DNA from: an uncultured Aquimarina sp.
GTDB lineage: Bacteria > Bacteroidota > Bacteroidia > Flavobacteriales > Flavobacteriaceae
NCBI RefSeq assembly: GCF_947496855.1
Contig: NZ_CANMED010000002.1
Location: 1-64,000, forward strand
DNA: 64,000 nt
Direction of reading: 5' to 3'
Shown in pieces: positions 16,625-26,062 of this stretch. The position numbers were made by a program, and so were the translations under genes. Numbering within the stretch: the stretch's first letter is position 1; each line of letters begins with the position of its first letter. The notes beneath the pieces are model-generated. The model was not told where the DNA came from, searched no databases, and saw only the letters and a list, made by a program, of their open reading frames with translations.

Positions 16625-16813
16625 GATGTGTTGAGTTTGAAATGTGTTACTGGATAAAAATAAAGATAAAAATGATTATATCACGTTTTTATCACATTCT
16701 TAACTTTTGTAAAAAGTGTATCGGGTTATTCTAATGTTTTTATTCTGAAGCTTAATACCGTTTTTGTTTTGGTATTCTTCACAGTCATTATCACATTTTT
16801 TTTTACTTTTTAA

Positions 16814-17296
16814 TTATAAATCAATCACTCTTTTAAATATAATTCCTTCTAATCTATATACTACCATCACAACATTATCTCCATTTCGAGTATATATCTC
16901 CGGATCACTTGCTGTTTTCCAATCTATTTTTCTTTTCTCAATGATATCTTTCATCCACTGATCATCGTGATACTCAGGTTTCATCCTCATCATTCCGTTA
17001 GTCCATTTATCGATGTCTGAAGGATCAACCTTAACTATAAATTTATAATCCCATGAGGATGCACCGGGAATCGTAGTTCTACTATTTGAAAACCCATTTA
17101 CGTTAAATAATTCAAATTCTGCATTCTCAAAATCACTAAAATATTTGATTTCATTTTTTAGAATTGCTACCCGTTCTACTTTAGAAACATAATTATCGCT
17201 ATTCAATTTATTTAAATTTGACTTCGAATTTGATGAATTAAAACAGCTACTAAGTCCTAAAATTACTAGTAAAAGCAGAAGAGTTGATTTTTTCAT
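16814..17296 (-). CDS. Small lipoprotein, unknown function
   Basis: The protein has 160 residues with a lipobox (LGLSSC, Cys18) followed by a Ser/Asn-rich spacer. The mature domain, roughly 120 residues, is mixed alpha/beta with conserved-looking Trp residues (ASSWDYKF, DKWTNGM, DDQWM) and no catalytic motif. I recognise no family. It starts a minus-strand series of small lineage-specific genes that includes another lipoprotein at 17372. Confidence 0.6.
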   Translation of the reverse strand: MKKSTLLLLLVILGLSSCFNSSNSKSNLNKLNSDNYVSKVERVAILKNEIKYFSDFENAEFELFNVNGFSNSRTTIPGASSWDYKFIVKVDPSDIDKWTNGMMRMKPEYHDDQWMKDIIEKRKIDWKTASDPEIYTRNGDNVVMVVYRLEGIIFKRVIDL

Positions 17297-17371
17297 TTTA
17301 ATTTACGATTAGGGTTAATCATGAGCAATGATGTGGTATGAAGTATTATTTTTATACGCTTTTAGTAGTGT

Positions 17372-17803
17372 TCATTTTTTCTCTAATGTAGAAAAGGCAC
17401 TGGCTTTTCTACCGTCACTATTAATCCCATCATTATAAAAATAACTGTATAACACTAGATTTTTATCAATTTTGGAGAGAATTATGACACCTTTTTCTAT
17501 ACAAACCGTTGTGTTATTCTTAATTATTTCCCTGAATGTGGCTTGATTTTTTGAACACTTTATCAATTCCCACTCTCCAGAACATTTCAAGCTTGGATAT
17601 GAGATGTTATATATTTCTTTTTTCACATTAATTTCTAATTCAATCGTCCATTGATTATCCTCACTGAGATCAATTTGAAATGCAGTCCCAGTCCATTGGC
17701 CCTCTAACCAATGTTTATTTTTTATAACATTATTGTTCCCGACACCACAGCTAGCTATCAGAAAGAAGCTAAACATTACTACTATTAATTTAAACTTCAT
17801 CAT
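17372..17803 (-). CDS. Small lipoprotein, lipocalin-like
   Basis: The protein has 143 residues; the lipobox is LIASC with Cys19 counted from the first Met, and the second Met (17800) is an equally good start. The mature part contains WLEGQWTGTAFQ and alternating hydrophobic strands (WTIELEINV, YNISYPSL), the look of a small lipocalin or related beta-barrel. That is inference from pattern. Probably outer-membrane anchored. Confidence 0.6.
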   Translation of the reverse strand: MMKFKLIVVMFSFFLIASCGVGNNNVIKNKHWLEGQWTGTAFQIDLSEDNQWTIELEINVKKEIYNISYPSLKCSGEWELIKCSKNQATFREIIKNNTTVCIEKGVIILSKIDKNLVLYSYFYNDGINSDGRKASAFSTLEKK

Positions 17804-17869
17804 ATGGATTTAATACTCTTTAAGAAGCATCGTATAATTAAAGATGACATAAAAATAATCAACTCATCT

Positions 17870-18337
17870 TTAATTATTCAAAATATCTTTTCGATGTGAT
17901 CTTATTTGGATGTCATCATCAGCAAGTTTCAGAAATTGAGTCTTGTTCATGATTACTAAATTGATATCCGTTAATCCATTTGGGCCATAATTGTTTTCGG
18001 TTATAAATTTTCCGTTATCCAACTCAAGTATTGCGCTTGAATCTTTAAAATGCTCGTTATCTAAAAACCTAAAATGTATATCTTTTATCTGTTTATTTCT
18101 AAACATTAACCTTGATGTTAGTCCGTATCTTTGAGCTTTCTCAAAGGTCACACTTTTATTATTTGAATAATCTTCAATTAAATCAATGTTATCATCAGGA
18201 TACTTCGGTAATAATACAATCTTACCGTTTGACAATCTAATTTGAGATTGAAATTCCTGCATTCCATTTTCATTTTCGAACTTATAATTAAATCGAATTT
18301 TTGATATTTTTTCATCAATTAAATCAGATAATTTCAT
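17870..18337 (-). CDS. Hypothetical cytoplasmic protein
   Basis: The protein has 155 residues with no signal peptide or membrane helix. It is beta-rich at the N-terminus (IRFNYKFENENGMQEFQSQIRL) and ends in a basic tail. A repeated theme of NGKxxLLPKYPDDN and NGKFITENNYGPNG suggests two related beta-hairpin units. I do not recognise the family. The upstream 290 nt (18338-18627) contain no credible gene. Confidence 0.5.
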   Translation of the reverse strand: MKLSDLIDEKISKIRFNYKFENENGMQEFQSQIRLSNGKIVLLPKYPDDNIDLIEDYSNNKSVTFEKAQRYGLTSRLMFRNKQIKDIHFRFLDNEHFKDSSAILELDNGKFITENNYGPNGLTDINLVIMNKTQFLKLADDDIQIRSHRKDILNN

Positions 18338-18627
18338 GACGTAGCGTACTATTAGTTAATGACTTGTATGTAAACGTAGTTTGCTTAAATATAACAAATT
18401 TTCAGATGAACATATAACTAAGTTTTGCGCCTTTCTCACATATTCTTCTTAAATACTAAATGATATGTCCGAAAAGTCCATTCTGCTATCTATCTTGAGA
18501 AAGTAAATAAAAATTGTAAGAGACCCAATTGCGTCAATAGGTTTTATTGCATCTACATATCATCAAAAGACGGACAAACTAATCTTATCAAGCGCTATGA
18601 TTCCATACCTCATATTAGCTATGCTTT

Positions 18628-19665
18628 TTAGAGGTTCTGTTTAAAAAAAGCTATTGCCAATCCCAACGTTTTTTCGTGTATTTCTTTTCGGTTTACATTG
18701 GGATGGTCTATGGTTAAAGCGGGGATTATCTGTTTCCCAAATTCTGTAGCTTCGTTTAGGAAAACGTAATGATCAACGTTTTCATCAAAAAGATGGATTT
18801 GGCTACTTTTTATTAAACTATGGTAATTCAGTGCATTGTATTCAATTAGTGTATTCGTATCACCTTTCCCGGCAATAATAAAAATTGGAGCGGTGATTTT
18901 TTTTGTTTGTTCTTGAGAATGGAATCCGAATCCAATTGCAGGAGCCATCACGAAAAAGGCTTTAACCCTGTCGTCTTTTACTTGATTTTTGTATTTCTGA
19001 TACGATGAAACTATAAGGCTATCATTTTCTAAATCAATAATTTCGTCTGTTTTAGGAAATTCGGCAGGCAGTTCTCTCCCATTCTCTTTCTGATTTCCCC
19101 TTGGAGATCTATCAACATATCCTCCAGCCAACGCAATATTTGTATAACCGCCCAATGAGAAACCAACTCCACCTATTTTTGAAGTGTCTATTTTTATTCC
19201 AATTCCCTTGTGGTTAAGGACTTCTGTTAATACATATTTTATGTCAATTGCCCTTTCCCACCATTTAACAAATTCTCTTGGTATTTTGTTGAAAGTGGAA
19301 TTCCCAAAATGGTCAACAGAAACAACGATATATCCTTCTTTTACCATTCTTTGGACAAACCAAGTCAGTGAAAATCTATTTCCACCAGTACCGTGAGAAA
19401 TCAGTAGTAATGGAAATTTTTTATTCGCAATACTTGCATTTGGTATTGTTTCGATAGTTTCGAAGAGTTCTTTTTGCTCCGAGACAGTATCGTCTTTAGT
19501 CAATAAATCATAAGTCGGATACCATATTTCTGTCTCCAAAGGACGATTTCGAGATTCATCTACATAAGTGATTGATTTTTGCCCTATTCTAAATTCGGTT
19601 TCTTTTTGTGAAAAACAAGAAATACAAAAAATTAATGCAGCTATTAATATCAGGTACTTTTTCAT
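18628..19665 (-). CDS. Lipoprotein alpha/beta hydrolase (PAF-acetylhydrolase / dienelactone hydrolase type)
   Basis: The protein has 345 residues. A signal with a possible lipobox (IFCISC, Cys17) leads to an alpha/beta hydrolase fold: the oxyanion loop SHGTGG (90-95), the nucleophile elbow GFSLGG with Ser170, an acid in IAGKGD and the catalytic His in VDHYVF. The architecture resembles platelet-activating-factor acetylhydrolase isoform II and predicted dienelactone hydrolases. The substrate is probably an ester or lactone in the periplasm; this is inference. Confidence 0.8.
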   Translation of the reverse strand: MKKYLILIAALIFCISCFSQKETEFRIGQKSITYVDESRNRPLETEIWYPTYDLLTKDDTVSEQKELFETIETIPNASIANKKFPLLLISHGTGGNRFSLTWFVQRMVKEGYIVVSVDHFGNSTFNKIPREFVKWWERAIDIKYVLTEVLNHKGIGIKIDTSKIGGVGFSLGGYTNIALAGGYVDRSPRGNQKENGRELPAEFPKTDEIIDLENDSLIVSSYQKYKNQVKDDRVKAFFVMAPAIGFGFHSQEQTKKITAPIFIIAGKGDTNTLIEYNALNYHSLIKSSQIHLFDENVDHYVFLNEATEFGKQIIPALTIDHPNVNRKEIHEKTLGLAIAFFKQNL

Positions 19666-19904
19666 CTATTGAGTTAATCTTTTCAATGTATAGATAGATA
19701 TCGAATTAATATGTTACACTTTTACCTAAAATTATGGTTCATCTTTTGTTTATGATTAATTGCCCGTAAAAAGACACTAATTTTTCGGATTAACTTAGAG
19801 CCGAATTTTTATGTTTGATAACTTACCAAAATGACCAAATTATATTTTCAACAATGATTTACGTAATTTCTTTGTTATACAAAGGCTTTACTCGTTTTTG
19901 ATTA

Positions 19905-20555
19905 TTAAATCCATCCATAATAAATATATACTAAAGCAATAGTGTCAAAAAAACCGTGAACAGCAATATTAAACCACAAATCGTTTTTACGAACATGAAA
20001 AATAATGGCTAAGAACATACCAACTATACCTGTTGTAATTTGACCACTTATGCCTTGATATGCGTGTAACCACCCAAAAATAAATCCAAATAATAAAATA
20101 TTTATTACAATACTTATTGTGCTGGATCCAAATAACTTAGTAAACTGTCTCATTAGATATCCTCTAAATACAATTTCCTCACCGAATGCAGCTGCTACCC
20201 ATATAAGAACAAATAAGCTCAATATTGCAGACAGATTACCTTTATAGGGTTCGAACACAGAATAGTCCATAGATTGCCCTGTAAGATAAGTAACACCTGG
20301 CACCAATATGTAGGAATAAAATACAAAAGAAACAATTCCAAATAATGGTGCCGTGATTAACAGACTTTTTACTCTTATTTTTTTGCGTTGAAAACCTAGA
20401 GATTTAAATAGATCTTTTCTATATTCTATAGCACTTGCTATTATCATTAATACAGCTACTATAATCATTTGAAAATATCCGGACAGGTATAAAAAGCAGC
20501 AAAGAAGGATAGTGATTATAGGAATCAATTTTGCTTTTAAAAAAGTTTTGTTCAT
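19905..20555 (-). CDS. CPBP-family intramembrane glutamic endopeptidase (Abi)
   Basis: The protein has 216 residues and about six membrane helices. The CPBP signature is present: EEIVFRG (Glu126, Glu127, Arg131), a second motif with His164 in GWLHAYQG, and His200 in AVHGFFD. The family includes eukaryotic CAAX prenyl proteases and bacterial bacteriocin-immunity and regulatory proteases. The LytTR gene just upstream on the same strand (20670-21596) may be functionally linked, because such pairs are common in Bacteroidetes. Confidence 0.85.
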   Translation of the reverse strand: MNKTFLKAKLIPIITILLCCFLYLSGYFQMIIVAVLMIIASAIEYRKDLFKSLGFQRKKIRVKSLLITAPLFGIVSFVFYSYILVPGVTYLTGQSMDYSVFEPYKGNLSAILSLFVLIWVAAAFGEEIVFRGYLMRQFTKLFGSSTISIVINILLFGFIFGWLHAYQGISGQITTGIVGMFLAIIFHVRKNDLWFNIAVHGFFDTIALVYIYYGWI

Positions 20556-20669
20556 TTTTTATCGTTTTAAATTTTAAACGAAGTAACGATAGTGAAGCGA
20601 GAAAAATAATAGAGAATCAGAGATTTTTACTGAATGGTATTAAAAGAATAGCTGAATAACCAGCCTAAC

Positions 20670-21596
20670 TTACAGTTTGCTTTCAAACCAATCCATAAAC
20701 GATTGTCTCTTATATCTACTAATGTTTATCTGAAAAGGTTTTTGATCAAAAATTGTTGGTTTGAGTAGTACAGATAGTTTCCCATTCTCGATAGATTGTA
20801 CTTGTTCAATAGAATGGGAATGAAGAATAATTTGTCGGTTAGCTCTAAAAAAACTTTGTTCGCTGATTTTACTTTCAACCTCATTTAAAGTGAAATCTGT
20901 AATAATTCTAGTTGCATCAGTCTTTACAATATATACTATTTTATTTTCACTGTATATAAAGGCAATTTCAGGATACTTAATTATGGTTATTTTTCCACCT
21001 TGTTGAACTTTAAGTATACCCTTTACGGAGATAAGTTTATGAAGTTTATAAATATCAGTTGAAAATAGAAGAGTAATTCCAAGAGCGCTAATTAGTAGGT
21101 TGATTGAAAGTCCCGTTAGTAAATGATAAAGACTGTATGAATCAATTCCATTAACCAAACCGTTTAAACCATAATATAAAGCGAAATATAGTAAAGTAAT
21201 ATATCCTAAAGTTGAAAAAAGGAAACGTAATAGTATTTGCATGTTAATTTTTTTAGTAAAGTATTTGTTTCTAAAATATTCAAAATTAAATCTGGCGATA
21301 AGAATTATTACACATCCTGAGATAATTGAAACACTAATAGGAAATAAAGGAAATTTATAGTCTTTATTAAGTGGAAAATTTTCTGGCTCAGTAAGATGGT
21401 TTGATAGAATAGAAAGTATTAAAAGTATAAAACCATTTCTAACCCAAAAATTTGAAAAACTAATATAATTTTTAAAAAAAGTAATTATTGATTTCATTGA
21501 AAACTCTAATCTATCGTCTTGGTTTTTCAAACTTATATTTAACATCTCGTATAGAAATGTAAAGCAGATGATAAACAATCTGTTTCGAATTGGCAC
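20670..21596 (-). CDS. Membrane-anchored LytTR transcriptional regulator
   Basis: The protein has 308 residues from the first Met; Met34 (MKSIITFFKN) is a plausible alternative start, since the first 33 residues are unusual. Four membrane helices (about 50-70, 85-105, 125-147 and 158-182) are followed by a LytTR DNA-binding domain (about 203-300), recognisable from YPEIAFIYSENKIVYIV and FFRANRQIILH. This is the common Bacteroidetes design in which the sensor membrane part is fused directly to LytTR without a receiver domain. Confidence 0.8.
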   Translation of the reverse strand: MPIRNRLFIICFTFLYEMLNISLKNQDDRLEFSMKSIITFFKNYISFSNFWVRNGFILLILSILSNHLTEPENFPLNKDYKFPLFPISVSIISGCVIILIARFNFEYFRNKYFTKKINMQILLRFLFSTLGYITLLYFALYYGLNGLVNGIDSYSLYHLLTGLSINLLISALGITLLFSTDIYKLHKLISVKGILKVQQGGKITIIKYPEIAFIYSENKIVYIVKTDATRIITDFTLNEVESKISEQSFFRANRQIILHSHSIEQVQSIENGKLSVLLKPTIFDQKPFQINISRYKRQSFMDWFESKL

Positions 21597-21723
21597 TAAG
21601 TTAAATATAATATTTTGCTTTTATCTTTTTTCTTGAAAATACCAAATTTTGTATTTGGCTACTTTGTAAACAAACACAGATTTTTAAATTAAAACTAAAC
21701 CAGCCTATATTTTTTTATGCCGC

Positions 21724-21733
21724 GTTGTAGCAC
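21724..21733 (+). repeat. Left arm of a 10-bp inverted repeat flanking the hydrolase/TetR pair
   Basis: GTTGTAGCAC here is the exact reverse complement of GTGCTACAAC at 23353-23362. The two arms lie 4 nt beyond the stop codon of the hydrolase gene (21738) and 1 nt beyond that of the TetR gene (23351), so they bracket exactly the divergent pair. Confidence 0.5.
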
Positions 21734-21737
21734 GTTT

Positions 21738-22592
21738 TTATTGCATCATTTCTTTTTCAATCATTTCATTATGTACTTTATTTTGAACATGCCTAGAGTT
21801 TTCTAATAATTTACTTTTTTTCAATGATGGAAATATTTTTGATGCTCGTTTAATCATTTTCTTTCCTGGAAATAGAATGTCATTTTTTGCCCCGAAAATT
21901 GTAATTGGTGTTTCGATTATCCTTGCATCTTTAGAGTCAATAACCGGTAAAGGTGTAAAATCCATATTGAATTCTAAAAATACTTTTGAAAGGTATTTGA
22001 TTGCAAATTCGTCACGTTCAGTAAAGACCTCAGATAAAAATTTCTCTACATACTTTCGTTTTTTAGTTTTCATATATCTTTTCATTGGTATGAAAACCTT
22101 GAATAAAGTTTTTAATGGATTCCCATTTACAATGTAGGCTGGAGATGATAAAAACACTTCTTTTATTTTACTTTCATCAAATTCAAGTGTTTTCAAAATA
22201 ACTAACCCACCAAATGAAAAACCTACCATTGTTACATTTTTAATGTTTAATTTATTGATAATTTCATTTATCCATTTTCCATATGATTCGTCTTTCATAC
22301 TTAGTCTAGTCTCCGCACTTTTATTAGGTTGAGATAGTACGTCAATTGCATAAACTCTAAAAGATTTGTTTAGATTAGGGTAAGTCTCTAACGCTATTGG
22401 TGCACATCCATTTGAACCATGAACAATTATAAGTGGTGGATTAGAAGAATTACCAGTTACAATAATGTTAGTTTTTCCAAAACTTGTATTTAAACATCTG
22501 TAATCATATTTAATATTTAAATCTTTTAATTTATCATCATAGAGATTTAGAATATCAACTTTCCCTTGTTCAGTCTTATATAATGATTGCAT
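21738..22592 (-). CDS. Alpha/beta hydrolase
   Basis: The protein has 284 residues without a signal peptide. The oxyanion segment is HGSNG (58-62), the nucleophile elbow is GFSFGG with Ser126, an acidic residue lies in FGAKND, and the catalytic His is probably in NSRHVQN near the C-terminus. This is an ordinary esterase/lipase-like alpha/beta hydrolase of unknown substrate. It is divergently transcribed from a TetR regulator, and two direct repeats lie in the shared intergenic region, so it is probably controlled by that regulator. Confidence 0.8.
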   Translation of the reverse strand: MQSLYKTEQGKVDILNLYDDKLKDLNIKYDYRCLNTSFGKTNIIVTGNSSNPPLIIVHGSNGCAPIALETYPNLNKSFRVYAIDVLSQPNKSAETRLSMKDESYGKWINEIINKLNIKNVTMVGFSFGGLVILKTLEFDESKIKEVFLSSPAYIVNGNPLKTLFKVFIPMKRYMKTKKRKYVEKFLSEVFTERDEFAIKYLSKVFLEFNMDFTPLPVIDSKDARIIETPITIFGAKNDILFPGKKMIKRASKIFPSLKKSKLLENSRHVQNKVHNEMIEKEMMQ

Positions 22593-22675
22593 ACGTATTG
22601 TTTGTTTTCAAATAGATTTCATTTTGGTTACTATAATAAGTATAAAAATTGCTATTTGATTGAAATGATTCATAT

Positions 22676-22722
22676 ATTAGGACAAACTTACTAAAAATTA
22701 TAAAATAGGACAAGTTTACTAA
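22676..22722 (+). promoter_or_regulatory. Paired direct repeats, probable TetR operator
   Basis: ATTAGGACAAACTTACTAA (22676-22694) recurs as AATAGGACAAGTTTACTAA (22704-22722) with a period of 28 bp. Each unit has partial dyad symmetry (TTAG-N10-CTAA in the first). The second unit overlaps the ATG of the TetR gene, a position suited to autorepression and to control of the divergent hydrolase. Confidence 0.45.
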
Positions 22723-23351
22723 TGAGTAAAACAAGATTAAGAATATTGTCAGTTTCCAGGAATTTGTTTAACGAAAACGGCTTTAGTAATGTGACAATTA
22801 GAATGATTGCTTTAAAATTAAAAATGAGTTCAGGTAATTTAAATTATCATTTTAAAAAAAGAGAACATATTTTAGAAGCTCTTTATTTTGAGATGGTAGA
22901 AGTATTTGATATCAGAATTAAACAATTAGACAATAAAGAAATTACACTGGAAATAGTAAAAGAAAATGTATTTCTAAGTTTAAAAAGAATGATTGAGTAT
23001 CGTTTTTTCTGGACTGACTTATACAATTTATTGAACTTAAATGTAAAGATAAAGAATCATTTCGAAAATGCTTATAAAGAGCGGTTTAAAGGATATGAGT
23101 TATTATTTAAAATATTAAATGAAAAGGAAATTTTGAGCAATTTTGAGTTTAGTAGAGAAAGTCATTTTTTAATAGAAAGAATGATTGGTTTTAGTAATAC
23201 GTGGCTTTATAATTCTTTTATTTATAACTTAGAAATTGATAACGATTATATAGAATCTCAAGCGGAAAACTTGTTAGGAATGCTTTATCCTTATTTTACT
23301 GACTTAGGCAAAAGTCAATATAAAAATGTATTCCCTAAGTTTTTTGAGTAA
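22722..23351 (+). CDS. TetR/AcrR family transcriptional regulator
   Basis: The protein has 209 residues. The N-terminal 60 residues form the TetR helix-turn-helix (NGFSNVTIRMIALKLKMSSG, then NLNYHFKKREHILEAL), and the rest is the all-helical ligand-binding and dimerisation domain with no recognisable ligand motif. The start ATG overlaps a repeat that is probably its operator. It is divergent from the alpha/beta hydrolase at 21738, the likely target gene. Confidence 0.85.
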   Translation: MSKTRLRILSVSRNLFNENGFSNVTIRMIALKLKMSSGNLNYHFKKREHILEALYFEMVEVFDIRIKQLDNKEITLEIVKENVFLSLKRMIEYRFFWTDLYNLLNLNVKIKNHFENAYKERFKGYELLFKILNEKEILSNFEFSRESHFLIERMIGFSNTWLYNSFIYNLEIDNDYIESQAENLLGMLYPYFTDLGKSQYKNVFPKFFE

Positions 23352-23352
23352 A

Positions 23353-23362
23353 GTGCTACAAC
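23353..23362 (+). repeat. Right arm of a 10-bp inverted repeat flanking the hydrolase/TetR pair
   Basis: GTGCTACAAC is the exact inverted copy of GTTGTAGCAC at 21724-21733. A small CGTGT/ACACG hairpin follows at about 23374-23387. Confidence 0.5.
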
Positions 23363-23567
23363 CTTTACTATACGTGTCGTAACACGGTACAACTTTACCT
23401 AACTATCCACTTATCTGGACAGATTCCATAACCTATTCATCATAAAATATTTGAGTCTTACTAAAAATATAAAAACCACCTTCTAAGATATAATTGCTAT
23501 GATCATATACTTGGTGTTAGTATATGTTCTTTTTCCATTCTAAATATTTACGATTTCTTTTCTCAAG

Positions 23568-23700
23568 ATTTTGTTAACGGTTTTGCTTATGATTCCGTTG
23601 CGTGTTTCAGTAACTAAATTAGAAAATACAAACCAAATAGAAAATCCGTGAGGATTTTCGGAAGCAGACTAGTATTAGCAATGAATTATACACTTTATTA
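23568..23700 (+). repeat. Structured intergenic element with a GTGA-capped hairpin
   Basis: The 360 nt between the TetR gene and the decayed hydrolase carry no gene. At 23640-23659 GAAAATCC-GTGA-GGATTTTC forms a perfect 8-bp stem with a GNRA-type tetraloop. Flanking blocks such as GTTGCGTGTTTCAG and ATTAGCAATGAATTATACAC recall, from memory, an interspersed element common between lineage-specific genes of Flavobacteriia. A CATATAC/GTATATG inverted repeat lies at about 23513-23535. Confidence 0.4.
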
Positions 23701-23711
23701 TAATCAATATT

Positions 23712-24601
23712 TCACTTTTTCAAGAAATCAGAAACAGCTTTTTTAACTAATTCGACATCACAAAATGTAGCAACGTGACCACAATCCCCTTTTAGCTCCA
23801 AAATATCACAATCTAATACTTTTGATAATTCTTTAGAATATATTGGATTAACTACGTGGTCTCGTTCTGCTATAATTATAAAGATTTTTGTTTTCACTAA
23901 TTACAATAAGTTTTCTGGACGTATTTTACTGTTTTTACAAATATTGTGTTCGAGAATTGCTTTCGATTGTACTAATTGATTAAATGAAGAACTCTTCTGA
24001 TTATATTTTTTTGTTTTGAATTCCTCAAAGTTTTCTTTTTCATAGGTTTTTGACACGTAACAAGGTGAGGTACCTGTCAGTAATTTAATATCTTGAACTC
24101 TTTTCATCGCATATTCCATTGCTTCTTGGTCATTTCCAGCAACTTCAATTAACGTTACTATTGTATTCCACCCATTGACACTCCAACTAATAATTCTAAA
24201 TGGTCAATCTTTAGATGACTCACTAAAAGATTGTATTTAGAACTCACCATATCTCGAATACTTATCTTGTCAAAATATTGATAATTAGATGGTTAATAAG
24301 AAATTCCATTTCCTAAAGCATCGACCACAATTACATATTTTCCATTGATACCCATAATACTTTCCGAATAGTCTAAATTATCTTCACTTGTTCCTAAATG
24401 CAAAGTAGGCATAAAAACGAAATTGCTCTTATCTTCATTCAAATTACCAAAAGTTCTATATCCAATTTTACAATCCTTTATTGTATCATTTGCAGTTGTT
24501 ATTAAATTTTCAATATTTTGAATTTGTAATTCCGATTGTCCCAAAGCCGTCATAGCGGAAACGTACAGTATAAATAGCGGTGCTATTTTCTTCAATGTCA
24601 T
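23712..24601 (-). pseudogene. Decayed homoserine O-acetyltransferase (MetX)-like alpha/beta hydrolase
   Basis: The gene starts at 24601 with a good signal peptide and about 100 residues resembling the MetX N-terminus (IGYRTFGNLNEDKSNFVF), then stops at 24293. Protein-like sequence continues past the stop: ISIRDMV, then LLVGVSMGGIQ, which holds the nucleophile elbow. After a frameshift EVAGNDQEAMEYAMKRVQDI continues to 23901, and a final fragment (IFIIIAERDHVVNP, then GDCGHVATF, with the Asp and His of the triad) ends at 23712. Several frameshifts and stops make it non-functional. The signal peptide marks it as a secreted MetX-like hydrolase, not methionine biosynthesis. Confidence 0.75.
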
Positions 24602-24850
24602 TCGTTTCTTATATTGGTTACAATGATAGGTGTAAGATGAGCGTTAGCGCAGTAAACTAAATCGTTTTGCGTAGCAATAGCAGAGGCAAATTTTTTAATC
24701 AATACAATCTTATATAATATTGTCTACTGTTTTATTTTAATTTTCTCTTTTACTATTAAATCAAAAGATTCGCGGACTTGGTTTAAAGCTCTAAACTCTG
24801 TGTTAAGTAACAAAACCCGTATTAATTATAAGCATTATTATGTATTCGTT

Positions 24851-25771
24851 CTAATTTGGTATTTCAATTACCACATTTCCCTTTTTTCGTCCTTGGTCAA
24901 CATATTCATGAGCTTTTACTATTTCATCAAGTTTGAAAGATTTATCAATGAAAGGAATTAACTTTCCTTTTTCAACCATTTCTTTTATCAACTTAAGATG
25001 TTCATCCTTCTCCTTTGTTAGCATTCTCACTGAAACGAAGATCCCTCTATTTTTAAGTATCTTTTTTGCTTTTGATTTTGTTGTCTTTCCTACGGCATCA
25101 AAAACTATATCGAATTTTTCATCGCCTTCGGAATAATCATATTTTTTATAATCTATCAAACTTTCGGCACCTAATGATTTTACCATTTCAAAATTTGAAG
25201 TTGTACATACACCTATTACTCTTGAACCTCTTTGATTAGCAAATTGCACAGCATAGCTTCCAACACTTCCAGAAGCACCATAAATCAATACAGTTTGTCC
25301 ATTTTTCAAATTGGCTTTTTCTAAAAGGTAAATTGCTGTCATGGCTCCAATTGGTAATGCTGCTGCTTCTTGGTAATTCAAGTTTTCTGGTTTCAATTCA
25401 ACAACACCATGTTTCCATTTTTGAGGAAGGCAAATATATTCGGCATATGATCCTGCATTTAGCATGGTAGTAGTACCAAATACCTTATCGCCAACATTGA
25501 ATTCAGTAACACTTTTTCCTATTTCTTTAACTATTCCAGCCAATTCATGTCCCAAAATTTTCTTTTTGGGTTTAAAAAGTCCAAAAATTAATCGAGCAGG
25601 AAGCCAGAATAAAGGTGGAAAATCAGAACTTCGAAGTTTTACATCTCCCGAAGTAACAGTAGCAGCTAATATTTTTACCAGAATCTCATCATCTTTAGGT
25701 TTGGGTTTTTCTATATTCTTTAGTTTAAGTACTTCTGGTGGGCCATATTTTTCATAAACTACTGCTTTCAT
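24851..25771 (-). CDS. Zinc-independent MDR oxidoreductase (quinone-reductase-like)
   Basis: The protein has 306 residues. It has the MDR N-terminal GroES-like domain (GPPEVLKLKNIEKPKP, then LGHELAGIVKEIG) and a Rossmann domain with YGASGSVGSYA (164-174), ending in HEYVDQGRKKGNVV. The structural-zinc cysteines of classical alcohol dehydrogenases are absent, so it belongs with NAD(P)H quinone-oxidoreductase-like enzymes. It probably reduces quinones or enones; the real substrate is unknown. Confidence 0.85.
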   Translation of the reverse strand: MKAVVYEKYGPPEVLKLKNIEKPKPKDDEILVKILAATVTSGDVKLRSSDFPPLFWLPARLIFGLFKPKKKILGHELAGIVKEIGKSVTEFNVGDKVFGTTTMLNAGSYAEYICLPQKWKHGVVELKPENLNYQEAAALPIGAMTAIYLLEKANLKNGQTVLIYGASGSVGSYAVQFANQRGSRVIGVCTTSNFEMVKSLGAESLIDYKKYDYSEGDEKFDIVFDAVGKTTKSKAKKILKNRGIFVSVRMLTKEKDEHLKLIKEMVEKGKLIPFIDKSFKLDEIVKAHEYVDQGRKKGNVVIEIPN

Positions 25772-25940
25772 ATATACTACTTTTTAGGCATTCTGAAAAT
25801 GACACATAACATATACATATATCACACGCACCATATTTCTATTTTATTGCCGTTTACAACTATGTCCAAATGCTTTCTAAAGAAAAGTAAATTTCTCCAA
25901 ATAAAAAACCAGTAAGACGTATTTACTGATTTTGGTAGAT

Positions 25941-25980
25941 TTTGTGGTTACATAATTCACCCTTCGACTTCACTTAGGAT
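25941..25980 (+). repeat. Interspersed repeat, copy 1
   Basis: About 40 nt beginning TTTGTGGTTACATAATTCAC and containing CACCCTTCGACTTCACTTAG match 27061-27100. A third partial copy (CACCTTTCGACTGCATTCAA) lies at 27004-27023. CCCTTCGACT followed by a CTCAGG-like end is, from memory, a frequent flavobacterial intergenic repeat. Confidence 0.5.
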
Positions 25981-26062
25981 TCGATATTTTCCAGAACTCT
26001 AATTCAGCAAGCTCAGTATTCGTGAAATCGAAGTCTGGTTTGTTTAATGATTCATAGAAATA

